Shown: piece by piece, positions 17,275 through 26,269 of the stretch
Position numbering within the stretch: position 1 is the first letter of the stretch
Layout: each line of letters starts with the position of its first letter
Source of the DNA: Desulfosporosinus cupriresistens
Lineage (GTDB): Bacteria > Bacillota > Desulfitobacteriia > Desulfitobacteriales > Desulfitobacteriaceae
Length of the DNA stretch: 64,000 nt
Direction: 5' to 3'
Assembly: GCF_001707885.1 (NCBI RefSeq)
Contig: NZ_MASS01000002.1
Span: 1 to 64,000 of the forward strand
Notes under the pieces: model-generated
Databases searched by the model: none
What the model was told of the DNA's origin: nothing
The model's input: only the letters and a program-made list of their open reading frames with translations
Translations under genes and position numbers: made by a program

Positions 17275-18084
17275 ATGAATGACACATTGTATAGGGTAAT
17301 GCTCAGACAAGAGGGTAAAAAAGTTATCGGTTACTCGTTGGGATTGGCTCTCTACGAATGGATAGTTACCTGGATTTATCCTATCATTATCCAGTCGCCA
17401 GCTATTGAGGAAATCCCGAAAAGTTTTCCCTCCGGAGTTAAACGAGCGTTTGGCGTCTCAACGGGGGAAGAAGTTGACCTGTCCTATGAGGCTTATATCT
17501 CGGCGCAACTGTTTGGTCGGATATGGACGCTGATTATTTCCTTTTATGGAATAAACTCAGCAAATGCCTTAGTGGCCCAACCAGTCGAACAGGGCTTCAT
17601 GGCTTATCCCTTATCTTCACCAGTTTCGCGTTCCGAGATTCTAAATACCCAAATAGGAGTACTTTTGACGGAGTTAGCCTTGGTAACCGGCTCCACGCTA
17701 AGCGGGATATATATAGCAACAAGGCATTTCAATTTATCGATTGCAAGGTGGCAATACTTCCGACTGGGAATCCTAGCCTTCAGTTTAGGTTCAGCAATTA
17801 GTGCTTACAGCCTGTTATTGGCAGTGCTCTTCGATACCAAAGAAGAGTCGGAGCGCTGGGCGAGTGCCTTAACATTTGCATTTTATGGGTTGGATGTGGT
17901 TTCAAGCCTAAGTGATCGTTTTTCTGGATTGAGATACCTCACTCCATTTGGGCTGTTTCGGCCTCAGGAGGTCCTCCAAGAGAAGGTTCTGCCAACAAAG
18001 GAAATTTTGGTATTGGGTGCAATTACGGGGGTGAACTTGGTTCTAGCAGGAATATTGTTTTCTCGGAAGGATCTGATGGTCTGA
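17275..18084 (+). CDS. ABC-2 type permease, second paralogue
   Basis: A 269-residue protein with about six membrane helices, clearly paralogous to the permease at 14842-15645 along its whole length (GVKRAFGVSTGEE, YISAQLFGRIW, MAYPLSSPVSRSE, VLFDTKEE, LTPFGLFRPQEVL). The ATG at 17275 is chosen over an upstream start because a CGAGGTAA ribosome site lies just before it and it matches the paralogue's first residues. It follows the methyltransferase by 5 bp. No second ATPase is present, so it probably uses the one at 13919-14845. Confidence 0.85.
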   Translation: MNDTLYRVMLRQEGKKVIGYSLGLALYEWIVTWIYPIIIQSPAIEEIPKSFPSGVKRAFGVSTGEEVDLSYEAYISAQLFGRIWTLIISFYGINSANALVAQPVEQGFMAYPLSSPVSRSEILNTQIGVLLTELALVTGSTLSGIYIATRHFNLSIARWQYFRLGILAFSLGSAISAYSLLLAVLFDTKEESERWASALTFAFYGLDVVSSLSDRFSGLRYLTPFGLFRPQEVLQEKVLPTKEILVLGAITGVNLVLAGILFSRKDLMV

Positions 18085-18152
18085 GTGTAGGGGGGCGGAT
18101 CCAAACAAAAAGTATAAATTTTAAGGCGCTAAAAAGTGGCATTGCTGAAATT

Positions 18153-18198
18153 AAAGTTGGTAGTCTCCTAATGCTAAGGACTATCGACTTTTTTTTGA
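18153..18198 (+). terminator. Terminator after the exporter cluster
   Basis: AAAGTTGGTAGTC (18153-18165) pairs with GACTATCGACTTT (18179-18191), with G-T pairs, followed by a run of seven or more Ts. It closes the methyltransferase-permease unit. Confidence 0.75.
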
Positions 18199-18327
18199 CT
18201 TTTCTATAGCAACAAGTTACTTGATACCAAACAACAATGCAGGCAAAAAGGAAAACTTAACTTTCTGTCGAAACTAAATAAATATACATAGGGGAAGAAA
18301 TAAAATGAGTAGGAGTGTCGAGAATAA

Positions 18328-19320
18328 ATGAGAAAACGTAGTTTCAGATTTAGTGTTTTAGGGATTAATTGTATTGTTCTTATTCTAGCGATGGTTGTTT
18401 CCGGTTGCGCAGCAACTAAGACCCCTGCTAATAATCAACCTGCGAAGAGCTTAGGGAAAACGGTAAAAATTGGGGTATTGCCAATTGAAGATAATTTACC
18501 GTTCTATGTTGCCGAAAAAGATGGACTCTTTGCAAAAGAAGGGGTTACCGTCGAATTAGTTAACTTTGCTAGCGCCATAGAACGGGATACTGCATTGCAA
18601 GCTGGGCAAATTGATGGAGAAGTAGCGGACATGGTGGCCGTGGCATTGTTAAAGAAAATTGGTACCGATGTGAAGATTGCTTCAATAGGGCTTGGAGCAA
18701 CTCCTAAGGAAGGGCGTTTTGCAATCTTGTCTTCTCCCAAGTCGAGTATTAAAGATCTGGCTGGTTTGAAAGGAGCAACCCTAGGGATCTCGCAGAACTC
18801 GATTATTGATTATGTCAGTGATCAAATGCTCCTGGATAAAGGGGTCATGTTAAACGATGTGACGAAGATGTCAATCCCTAAAATGCCGGTGCGCTTAGAT
18901 ATGTTGCTATCGGATCAGATTAATACCGCTTGTCTTCCCGATCCTTTAGCATCTCTAGCTGTAGCCAAGGGGGCGCATCTGATAATAGATGATACGTACC
19001 GGAATATTTCGCAGACTGTTTTCTTATTTCGAACCCAAAGTATTCAGGAGAACCCCGAAGGGATTAAAGCTGCCGTACGGGTTTATGGTGCTGCTGGACA
19101 AGCGTTAAGTAAAAATTCTGATCAATATCGCAGTCTTTTTTTGGAAAAAGCTCAAGTTCCTACTGAGCTAAAGCAAAGCTATCAAACGCCGACCTTCTCA
19201 AAGCTCCAACTTCCAACTGAGGAAGAAATCAATAGTATTATGAAGTGGATGCTCGCTAAAAAGCTCATTCCTCAAGCTTATAGCTATCAAGATTTAGTGG
19301 ATCCCAGTCTCCTACCATAA
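18328..19320 (+). CDS. NitT/TauT-type ABC transporter substrate-binding lipoprotein
   Basis: A 330-residue lipoprotein with signal peptide and lipobox (VVSGC, Cys about 27). The body resembles the NMT1/THI5/SsuA-type periplasmic-binding fold: KIGVLPIEDNLPFYVAEKDGLF at about 47, GATLGISQNSIIDYV in the middle and a C-terminal EEEINSIMKWMLAK. It binds the solute for the ATPase and permease that follow (19459, 20211). The FAD subunit of a molybdenum hydroxylase follows the operon, which hints at an N-heterocyclic or similar ligand, but this is speculation. Confidence 0.85.
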   Translation: MRKRSFRFSVLGINCIVLILAMVVSGCAATKTPANNQPAKSLGKTVKIGVLPIEDNLPFYVAEKDGLFAKEGVTVELVNFASAIERDTALQAGQIDGEVADMVAVALLKKIGTDVKIASIGLGATPKEGRFAILSSPKSSIKDLAGLKGATLGISQNSIIDYVSDQMLLDKGVMLNDVTKMSIPKMPVRLDMLLSDQINTACLPDPLASLAVAKGAHLIIDDTYRNISQTVFLFRTQSIQENPEGIKAAVRVYGAAGQALSKNSDQYRSLFLEKAQVPTELKQSYQTPTFSKLQLPTEEEINSIMKWMLAKKLIPQAYSYQDLVDPSLLP

Positions 19321-19458
19321 TCGAGGTTCGATAATCGAGGTTCGTTGTTTCGATATTGTTGTCGGCTACACTTTGAGAGCCTTCCATTTCGGACTTCGAA
19401 CGTCGAGTCTGGCCTCTGGCATCTGAACTCTGACTTCTGATTAAGGAGCGAATAACCT

Positions 19459-20214
19459 GTGATTGAAATTTCTGATTGTAATCTAGCTTATGTTCAAGGA
19501 GCGTCACAGGTCCAGGTCTATGACGATTTTAGTTTGAAGGTTGAACCAGGAGAAAGCGTTGTCTTAATTGGCCCATCCGGCTGCGGTAAAAGCACGCTTC
19601 TTTATCTCTTAGCCGGGTTGCTTCAACCAACAGGCGGGGAGATCAGGATTTGGGGCGAACAGGTGGTGGGTGCAAGGCAGAAAACAGCCTTTATCCTGCA
19701 AGAATATGGACTCTTTCCTTGGCTTAATGTTGAGCAAAATGTTTGTTTGGGTTTGCGAGTTCGGCATATACCGAAGCGGAAGTATCAGAGAGCAGTCGAA
19801 GAAATGATTAATAAAATGGGCTTGTGGGAAGTGAAACATCATTTTCCTAGTCAGTTGAGCGGAGGGCAAAGACAGAGAGTGGCTTTGGCAAGAGCTTTAA
19901 CTTTACAACCCGATCTGCTTTTAATGGATGAGCCTTTGTCGGCACTTGATGCCTTGACTCGTGAACGATTGCAAAAACTCTTATTAGAAATCTGGCAGGA
20001 ACAGAAGCTAACGACTGTTTTAGTTACACATAGTATTGAAGAGGCGGTATTTCTAGGTAGTCGTATCTTAGTATTGGCAGATGGTCGCCCCACTCAGGTC
20101 ATGGGCGAAATCCTTAATCCTCTCGTTGGGCAAAGTGGCTATCGTCAGACGTCCGAGTTTTTTCAGAAGACGAGCTATGTCCGTTCTCTCTTAGAAGGGG
20201 GGATGGTCGGATGA
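19459..20214 (+). CDS. NitT/TauT-type ABC transporter ATPase
   Basis: A 251-residue ATPase of the SsuB/TauB class: Walker A GPSGCGKST (about 35-43), Q-loop LQEYGLFPWLNV, signature LSGGQRQRVALARAL, Walker B LLLMDEPLSALD and switch His in VTHSIEEA. GTG start with AAGGAG 11 nt upstream. Its stop overlaps the permease ATG (ATGA), so the two are coupled. It powers uptake of the solute bound by the lipoprotein encoded 138 bp upstream. Confidence 0.92.
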   Translation: MIEISDCNLAYVQGASQVQVYDDFSLKVEPGESVVLIGPSGCGKSTLLYLLAGLLQPTGGEIRIWGEQVVGARQKTAFILQEYGLFPWLNVEQNVCLGLRVRHIPKRKYQRAVEEMINKMGLWEVKHHFPSQLSGGQRQRVALARALTLQPDLLLMDEPLSALDALTRERLQKLLLEIWQEQKLTTVLVTHSIEEAVFLGSRILVLADGRPTQVMGEILNPLVGQSGYRQTSEFFQKTSYVRSLLEGGMVG

Positions 20215-20984
20215 TCCAACGAGGGAGAAGATTTCAGAGACAGTTCTATGGGTATTTGGGGGCTGCCTTATTTCTGATAGCATTCTGGCAGTATGTAGCC
20301 TGGACTTTAAAAACTCCAATGTTACCGACACCTCGGGCTGCTGTAAGTGCCACCTCACGATTGCTGTCAGAAGCTAATCTTGGAAGACACCTTTGGGTCA
20401 GCACCTATCGAGTCGTTCTTTCAACTTTACTCTCGTTACTGCTTGGTCTTCCTCTAGGATTGATTATGGGGCATGAACGGCGAATTGACCGATTTTTGGC
20501 CCCTTTGGTTTATATTACATATCCGATTCCGAAGATCGTCTTTCTTCCTCTGATCCTCTTGTTTCTCGGACTAGGAGATCGTTCGAAAATCTTTCTCATT
20601 ACATTTATTGTCTTTTTTCAGATTTTAGTGACCACACGCGATGCTGTTCGTAAAGTGCCCGCTGAAACGGTTTCATCGCTGCGTTCTCTGGGTGGAAACC
20701 GAGTGCAAGTCTATCGGTACGTGCTCTTGCCTGCGAGTTTGCCTGATGTTTTGACGTCGCTTCGTCTGAGCATGGGTACAGCGATTGCTGTTTTGTTCTT
20801 CGCTGAGTCGTTTGCTACGACCGAAGGGTTAGGTTATTTTATTATGGATTCGTGGAGTCGTGCGGCACCGGATGAGATGTTTGCTGGAATCATAATGATG
20901 GCGCTACTCGGAGTCAGTTTGTTTATTGTCGTAGATCTCTTGGAAACGATCCTTTGCCGTTGGCAACATGTCAAAGGAAACTGA
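20211..20984 (+). CDS. NitT/TauT-type ABC transporter permease
   Basis: A 257-residue permease of the binding-protein-dependent type with about six helices. The cytoplasmic EAA-like loop is RKVPAETVSSLRSLGGNRVQVYRYVLLPASLPDV (about 147-180). Overlaps the ATPase gene by 4 bp. Completes the three-gene importer begun at 18328. The next gene, a hydroxylase FAD subunit, begins 43 bp later and is probably in the same transcript. Confidence 0.92.
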   Translation: MIQRGRRFQRQFYGYLGAALFLIAFWQYVAWTLKTPMLPTPRAAVSATSRLLSEANLGRHLWVSTYRVVLSTLLSLLLGLPLGLIMGHERRIDRFLAPLVYITYPIPKIVFLPLILLFLGLGDRSKIFLITFIVFFQILVTTRDAVRKVPAETVSSLRSLGGNRVQVYRYVLLPASLPDVLTSLRLSMGTAIAVLFFAESFATTEGLGYFIMDSWSRAAPDEMFAGIIMMALLGVSLFIVVDLLETILCRWQHVKGN

Positions 20985-21027
20985 GCGAATGTAAGCAAAG
21001 GGTTCTTAACGTATGGAGGGATATTTC

Positions 21028-21924
21028 ATGAGGCCAAAATTTAAGTTCGCCTGTCCAAGGAGTATCACAGAAGTTAAAGAGACCCTTTCCCTAATCCAGG
21101 AAGAGGCAGTTTTTATCAGCGGGGGCACGGATCTTGTAATACAATTAAATAGCGGACAGCTTAAACCAGCTTGGCTCATTGACCTGTCTCAAATTCCGGA
21201 GCTTAATTATATAAAGGAAGCAGAAGGCAGGTTAAGAATAGGGAGTGCGACAACTTTCACCCAAATCAGTGGGAGCAGTCTGGTTAGGGAGAAGGCCAGA
21301 TGTCTGGGACAAGCAGCTGCACAAGTTGGTTCCACTCAGATCCGCAACAGGGCGACCCTAGGTGGAAATATAGCCAAAGCCTCGCCAGCAGGAGATAGCC
21401 TGCCAGCATTGCTGGCACTTGAAGCTTGGGTAAGTATTCTTGGACCGCAGGGATTAAGGAGAGTATCCTTTGCTCAGCTACAAGCAGGGAGCGGCGCAGG
21501 TTTACAGGCTAAAGAGTTGATAACGGAGATCGATTTCCCGTTATATAAGGCCCAGAAAGAAGTACAGATCTTCAGCGGCTTTGTCAAAGTGGGCAGTCGT
21601 TCTGCAGTGACGATTGCTCGTCTGAATATGGCGCTGAGGGTTGAAATTGACTCGGGAAATAAACAGATCAGGGAAGCGAGATGGGTGGTAGGTGCCTTAG
21701 GGCGGACCCCATTTCGCCTTGAGAAGTTAGAACTAACATTACAAGGAAAGAAAGTTAATCAGGATCTGGCACAGGAGATTGCTGACTGTCTTTCACAAGC
21801 TGTCGATCAGGCAATCCCTGGTCGGCATTCACAGGAGTATAAACGCGTGGCTATACAAGGGTTAGGTTATGATCTTCTGTATGATATGTTTCCGGAGCAG
21901 ATGGTTATCAGTCTTGGCCAATAA
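21028..21924 (+). CDS. Molybdenum hydroxylase FAD-binding subunit (XdhB/CoxM-like)
   Basis: A 298-residue FAD-binding subunit of the xanthine dehydrogenase/CO dehydrogenase family. It has the FAD motif SGGTDLVIQLNSG at about 34-46, a second FAD contact TLGGNIAKASPAGDSLPALLAL at about 107-128, and a CoxM-type C-terminal domain (VGALGRTPFR). It would pass electrons from the Fe-S subunit to NAD+ or another acceptor. The ATG at 21028 is used because GGAGGG within an earlier in-frame ATG is its ribosome site. The molybdenum and 2Fe-2S subunits are about 22 kb away (43549-46309), an unusual split. Confidence 0.9.
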   Translation: MRPKFKFACPRSITEVKETLSLIQEEAVFISGGTDLVIQLNSGQLKPAWLIDLSQIPELNYIKEAEGRLRIGSATTFTQISGSSLVREKARCLGQAAAQVGSTQIRNRATLGGNIAKASPAGDSLPALLALEAWVSILGPQGLRRVSFAQLQAGSGAGLQAKELITEIDFPLYKAQKEVQIFSGFVKVGSRSAVTIARLNMALRVEIDSGNKQIREARWVVGALGRTPFRLEKLELTLQGKKVNQDLAQEIADCLSQAVDQAIPGRHSQEYKRVAIQGLGYDLLYDMFPEQMVISLGQ

Positions 21925-21974
21925 ATAAGGACAGAATTGGAAGATTTAACAATAGACTTAAAGAGAGGTAACAT

Positions 21975-23378
21975 ATGCTCGATGATGTTTTGGTTAAAAC
22001 GTTTAGTCATATTTTTGATTCGATTGAAGAAGGCGTAATTGTTACTGACCGTCATGGCAAAATAATTTTCTACAATTCTGAGATGGCCAAATTAGAAGAA
22101 TTAGTATCTGAAAACGTCGTGGGTAAATATTTAACCGAAGTATATGATGCGGTTACGTCAGAAAGCAGTGAACATTTAACAGCAGTTCTAACTGGAGAGC
22201 CAGTTCTAGAAAAAAATAAAACTTATTTCACAAATAAAGGGAAAGAGGTCAACATAGTAGCAAGTACTTATCCGGTGATCGAAAACAGAGAGGTTATTGC
22301 CGTATACTCGGTGTGTAAAGATATTACCAAGTTTAAAGAACTGTTGACTAAAACGATGCAATTTCAGGATCAAATTGGATCGGATGGGCGTCAGCGTGAT
22401 AATGGTACTCGTTATACATTTGAATCGATCAACTTTGTTAGTTCTGCCATGCAGGAAATGGTTGTTTCGGCAAAGAAAGCAGCAGTGGCCGACGGGTTTA
22501 TTTTAGTCTTTGGAGAAACGGGAACCGGTAAGGAATTATTAGTTCAAGCAATTCATAATTACAGCTCCCGCAAAAAGGAGCCCTTCGTGGCGATTAACTG
22601 TGCTGCGATTCCGGAAACTTTGTTGGAAAGTATTCTTTTTGGTACGGCCAAAGGAGCTTTTACAGGGGCCGTAGAATCTAAGGGTCTGTTTCAACAAGCT
22701 GGGAATGGAACTTTGTTTTTGGACGAACTTAATTCTCTGAATAGCGCACTACAGGCTAAACTTTTGCGGGTGTTGCAAGAAAAAATGGTAAGGCGGGTTG
22801 GCGGGACGATGGAAATTCCTGTCCACTGCCGAGTTATCAGTTCTACCAATGTAGATCCTTGGGAAGCGGTGAATAATGGTATTTTGCGCAAAGACCTTTT
22901 CTATCGACTGGCGGTCATTACTCTTTACGTTCCTCCCTTAAAAGACCGGCAAGAAGATATTGAGGCTTTAATCCATTATTTCATGAAAAAATATCAAAGA
23001 ATTTATGGATTGAGAAATGTTTCCATGAACGATAAGTTAAAGGACGTGTTTATGAGATATCAATGGCCGGGTAATGTGCGCGAATTAGAACACATTATTG
23101 AAAGTGCTATGAACATGCTGGATGGCCGGAAAGTTATCACAATTGACCATTTGCCGCATTACCTAAAATCCAAGTTTCTCAGACAAGATGGAACAATTTC
23201 AGAAATTTATAAAAAAGGTTCTGGGACATTAGCTCATGTTTTGCGCGAGACCGAAACGCAGGTACTGAGAGAAGCTTTGAAAAATCATCACGGAAATATC
23301 ACCAAGGCTGCTGAGTCTATAGGAATAGCGCGCCAAAATCTCCAATATCGCATGAGAAAATTAGGGATTGAGGTTTAA
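21975..23378 (+). CDS. PAS-containing sigma-54-dependent activator
   Basis: A 467-residue enhancer-binding protein: N-terminal PAS domain (about 10-125, with a DITKF end), AAA+ domain (about 150-380) with Walker A GETGTGKE, the sigma-54-contacting GAFTGA loop, Walker B LFLDELNSL and sensor motifs, then a Fis-type helix-turn-helix (about 430-467, GNITKAAESIGIARQNLQYRM). It activates RNA polymerase at -24/-12 promoters; two such promoters lie at 23548 and 30898, with a shared upstream motif. The PAS ligand is probably a catabolic substrate of the island, inferred from position. Confidence 0.95.
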   Translation: MLDDVLVKTFSHIFDSIEEGVIVTDRHGKIIFYNSEMAKLEELVSENVVGKYLTEVYDAVTSESSEHLTAVLTGEPVLEKNKTYFTNKGKEVNIVASTYPVIENREVIAVYSVCKDITKFKELLTKTMQFQDQIGSDGRQRDNGTRYTFESINFVSSAMQEMVVSAKKAAVADGFILVFGETGTGKELLVQAIHNYSSRKKEPFVAINCAAIPETLLESILFGTAKGAFTGAVESKGLFQQAGNGTLFLDELNSLNSALQAKLLRVLQEKMVRRVGGTMEIPVHCRVISSTNVDPWEAVNNGILRKDLFYRLAVITLYVPPLKDRQEDIEALIHYFMKKYQRIYGLRNVSMNDKLKDVFMRYQWPGNVRELEHIIESAMNMLDGRKVITIDHLPHYLKSKFLRQDGTISEIYKKGSGTLAHVLRETETQVLREALKNHHGNITKAAESIGIARQNLQYRMRKLGIEV

Positions 23379-23399
23379 AATGCCGAATATCGCGATCAA

Positions 23400-23437
23400 A
23401 TGGGCATAAAATTTTGGCGACTAAATTTTATGCCCAT
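23400..23437 (+). terminator. Perfect 15-bp inverted repeat after the activator gene
   Basis: ATGGGCATAAAATTT (23400-23414) and its exact complement (23423-23437) enclose 8 nt, 22 bp after the activator stop. There is no immediate T-run, but a second small hairpin with TTTTTTT (about 23458-23476) follows. This may be a terminator or an additional activator-binding site. Confidence 0.5.
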
Positions 23438-23478
23438 GCCCATAAGTACGCCATTAAAGGGCTGTCAGCTTTTTTTGA

Positions 23479-23493
23479 GCAAATATTTTTTGC
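23479..23493. promoter_or_regulatory. Putative upstream activating sequence of the sigma-54 activator
   Basis: The 15-mer GCAAATATTTTTTGC, an imperfect dyad GCAAA-N5-TTTGC, lies 55 bp before the -24 element. The identical 15-mer is found upstream of the mttB sigma-54 promoter at 30719-30733. Such duplicated dyads upstream of -24/-12 promoters are typical enhancer sites. Confidence 0.6.
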
Positions 23494-23547
23494 ACCGTTC
23501 TTATAAGCTAAAAGACTAGATGTCGATCCTACCATTAATTTAAAAAG

Positions 23548-23563
23548 TGGCATGGTTCTTGCG
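23548..23563 (+). promoter_or_regulatory. Sigma-54 (-24/-12) promoter of the opuC-type operon
   Basis: TGGCATGGTTCTTGCG matches the consensus TGGCAC-G-N4-TTGCW with correct GG-to-GC spacing. It precedes the transporter operon by about 120 bp, and the activator gene is immediately upstream. Confidence 0.82.
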
Positions 23564-23681
23564 TCAGATTACTATAACTCGCGTATTAGGTTAAATCTTA
23601 AGAAAAGGGTCTCAGATAGTTACCAAAAGGCCTAGTTTCATCGAATTTGGCTAAAATGTGAAGAAGGAGGGGTGATGGCGA

Positions 23682-24338
23682 GTGACCTTAGAGGATTTTA
23701 TTAATTTTTTCACAAAGAATACTGGGACGATTATAGAATATACTGAAAATCATTTTACGCTTGTTTTATCAGCAGTGGCAATTTCCCTTGTGATCTGGGT
23801 GCCTATTGGCTTGCTATTAACGAAAAACGACAAATGGGCTGCTCGGGTCCTTGCTTTGGCGAATACAATTTTCTGTATTCCCAGTTTATCTATGTTTGCT
23901 ATTTTAGTAGCCATCCCTACCTTTGGATTAGGACGGAAATCAGCTTTGTTCGCTTTGGTTCTGTATGCGATGATGCCTTTAATTCGAAATGTTTACGATG
24001 GGGTTAAAAATGTTGATCGCAATGTTATTGAAGCGGCTAGAGGGATGGGTATGAGTTCGGGAAGGATTATGCGCGAAATTCTTTTGCCTCTGGGTATCCC
24101 GATAATTTTTGCTGGTTTTCGGATAACCGTTGTCATGACTACGGGCATAGCGGCCATAGCTACCTACATCGGGGAACGTAACTTAGGACGCTTTATTTCG
24201 GAAGGCCTTGTCCGATCAAATACTCCCATGATGGTCACAGGAGCACTGATTATCTCCTTAATTGCCATTGGGTTAGACACAATCCTTGGGGTTATTGAGA
24301 AAAGGATTGTTCCCCGAGGATTAAGAATTAACCGCTAG
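23682..24338 (+). CDS. Glycine betaine/choline-type ABC permease (OpuCB-like)
   Basis: A 218-residue permease with about five to six helices and the ProW/OpuC EAA loop (VIEAARGMGMSSGRIMREILLPLGIPI, about 110-136). GTG start after AAGGAGGGG. It is the first gene of a permease-ATPase-permease-binding protein operon typical of OpuC or related (OsmU/YehZ) systems, which import quaternary ammonium compounds. Expression from a sigma-54 promoter suggests catabolic rather than osmotic use. Exact substrate not defined. Confidence 0.9.
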   Translation: MTLEDFINFFTKNTGTIIEYTENHFTLVLSAVAISLVIWVPIGLLLTKNDKWAARVLALANTIFCIPSLSMFAILVAIPTFGLGRKSALFALVLYAMMPLIRNVYDGVKNVDRNVIEAARGMGMSSGRIMREILLPLGIPIIFAGFRITVVMTTGIAAIATYIGERNLGRFISEGLVRSNTPMMVTGALIISLIAIGLDTILGVIEKRIVPRGLRINR

Positions 24339-24397
24339 TTCCTCTTCAAATAGATGTTCTAACAGAGGGCAAGATAAAGTGGGCAAGGGGGATCTTG

Positions 24398-25513
24398 ATG
24401 ATAGAATTGAAGCAAGTGACGAAACAGTATCCTGGCCAAGCGCTGCCAGCAGTGGACCAATTATCTCTCTCCATACCGGAGGGAGAGATTTGTGTATTAG
24501 TAGGTCCCTCTGGTTGCGGGAAAAGTACAACTTTACGCATGATTAACCGCATGATCGAACCTACGTCTGGGTCGATCAAAATTAATGGAAACGATGTAAT
24601 GAATACGGACTCGGATCAGTTGAGAATGGGTATTGGCTATGTGATTCAGCAGATCGGCCTTCTGCCGCACCGGACGATTGCCGAAAACATTGCCATCGTA
24701 CCCCGGTTATATAAATGGCCGAAGGATAAGATTAAGAAACGTGTTGAAGAACTTATAGTAATGATGGGCCTTGACCCGGAAAAGACTCGGGATAAATACC
24801 CGTCACAACTCAGTGGTGGACAAATGCAGAGAGTCGGTGTAGCCCGAGCTATGGCAGTCGATCCTCCCATCATGCTTATGGATGAACCCTTCGGAGCAGT
24901 TGATCCTATAGCCCGTACCCATTTGCAAGATGAATTCCTGCGTTTGCAAAAGGAGATTAAGAAAACCATCGTCTTTGTGACGCATGACATTAACGAAGCT
25001 ATCAAGATGGGAGATAAAATTGCCATCTTTAATGCTGGAGAGTTAGTTCAATTTGGAACTCCGGAAGACATTCTAACGAATCCAAAGAATGATTTCGTGG
25101 AGAACTTTATTGGTCATGATCGGGTTGTCAAAAAGTTGAACTTGTTTCATGTAGAAGAAGCGATGCAACCGGTTGGGTGTATTGTGAGAGAACATGAATT
25201 ACAGGGTGCTGCCCAAAAAATGAGGGATACAGGGGCAGAAGTAGCTTTTCTTCTAAATGAAGCAGGTATAAGCTGTGGGCACATCACCTTAGCGGATTTT
25301 GGCGAGTCAGGGGATGACTCGGAAAGGTTAAAAAAAAGGGTTCTGCGTACGGAGAAGGCTTTTGTCCAAACGACAACATCCCTACCAGATGCGCTCTCTC
25401 GTTTGCTGGAATATGATGTTGATTATCTTGGGATTCTGAAAGGCGAAGAACTGCGTGGAATGCTCTCTTTCAAAGACATTCGGAAACATGTCTATCGGAA
25501 AGAGGGTGAGTAG
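24398..25513 (+). CDS. Glycine betaine-type ABC ATPase with CBS-like tail (OpuCA-like)
   Basis: A 371-residue ATPase: Walker A GPSGCGKST, Q-loop VIQQIGLLPHRTI, signature LSGGQMQRVGVARAM, Walker B IMLMDEPFGAVD and switch VTHDINEA. The C-terminal 120 residues form a CBS-pair-like region (MQPVGCIV ... LLEYDVDYLGILKGEELRGMLSF), as in OpuA/OpuC ATPases where it senses ionic strength or nucleotides. The ATG at 24398 is preferred over the TTG at 24395 for ribosome-site spacing. Its stop abuts the start of the next permease (TAGATG). Confidence 0.92.
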   Translation: MIELKQVTKQYPGQALPAVDQLSLSIPEGEICVLVGPSGCGKSTTLRMINRMIEPTSGSIKINGNDVMNTDSDQLRMGIGYVIQQIGLLPHRTIAENIAIVPRLYKWPKDKIKKRVEELIVMMGLDPEKTRDKYPSQLSGGQMQRVGVARAMAVDPPIMLMDEPFGAVDPIARTHLQDEFLRLQKEIKKTIVFVTHDINEAIKMGDKIAIFNAGELVQFGTPEDILTNPKNDFVENFIGHDRVVKKLNLFHVEEAMQPVGCIVREHELQGAAQKMRDTGAEVAFLLNEAGISCGHITLADFGESGDDSERLKKRVLRTEKAFVQTTTSLPDALSRLLEYDVDYLGILKGEELRGMLSFKDIRKHVYRKEGE

Positions 25514-26158
25514 ATGACTTGGGAGAATTTCAGGTTCGCTCTTTTTGAAAAGGCGCCAGAAGCTCTGTTAGAGCATTCTCTGATCGTGGTGGTCACCATA
25601 ACTATAGCGATTCTGATCTCTGTACCGCTCGGGATATTCTTAACCCGTCCAAAATTTAAAAGGTTCGGTCTGGTTACCCTTAACTTACTGAACGTTTTAC
25701 AAGCTATTCCTGGATTAGCGATTATTGCTTTGGCATTGCCAATTCTAGGATTAGGAATAAAACCCGCCGTGCTGGCTTTATTATTTCAGAGTCTGTTACC
25801 AATCGTCAGAAATACAATCGCTGGTATCATAGGGGTTAGCCCTGATGTGAAGGAAGCAGCTTCCGGGATGGGGATGTCCAAAGGAAAGATTTTATTCGAG
25901 GTGGAAATCCCTTTGGCCATGCCGATCATTCTCAGCGGTATTCGAACAGCAACCGTTTATGTTGTCAGTATGGGTACCCTAGCATCTCTTATTGGGGCAG
26001 GTGGTTTGGGTAATTTAATTATGGGGGGATTGTCTCTCTTTCGGCCCGAATACTTAATTGTTGGAGCAGGGCTTGGTGCTATCATGGCCATTTTCTTGGA
26101 TCGGTTGTTAAGTTATCTTGAGTTACGTATCACTCCACCAAGCACGTGGGTTGAATAA
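25514..26158 (+). CDS. Second glycine betaine-type ABC permease (OpuCD-like)
   Basis: A 214-residue permease with about five to six helices and the EAA loop VKEAASGMGMSKGKILFEVEIPLAMPIILSGIR (about 114-146). The GAGGLGNLIMGGL segment is typical of OpuC-type permeases. It directly abuts the ATPase gene and pairs with the permease at 23682 as the heterodimeric membrane part. The binding protein follows 111 bp later. Confidence 0.92.
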   Translation: MTWENFRFALFEKAPEALLEHSLIVVVTITIAILISVPLGIFLTRPKFKRFGLVTLNLLNVLQAIPGLAIIALALPILGLGIKPAVLALLFQSLLPIVRNTIAGIIGVSPDVKEAASGMGMSKGKILFEVEIPLAMPIILSGIRTATVYVVSMGTLASLIGAGGLGNLIMGGLSLFRPEYLIVGAGLGAIMAIFLDRLLSYLELRITPPSTWVE

Positions 26159-26269
26159 CAAGGCCAGTTTAATGAAACTGAAAGGAGGGGAGAAACTATT
26201 AGAAATTAAAAAGTGAAAAAAAGGTTCGAAGGAGATAGACAATCAAAATTTAAAGAAGGAGGAGTGTAC

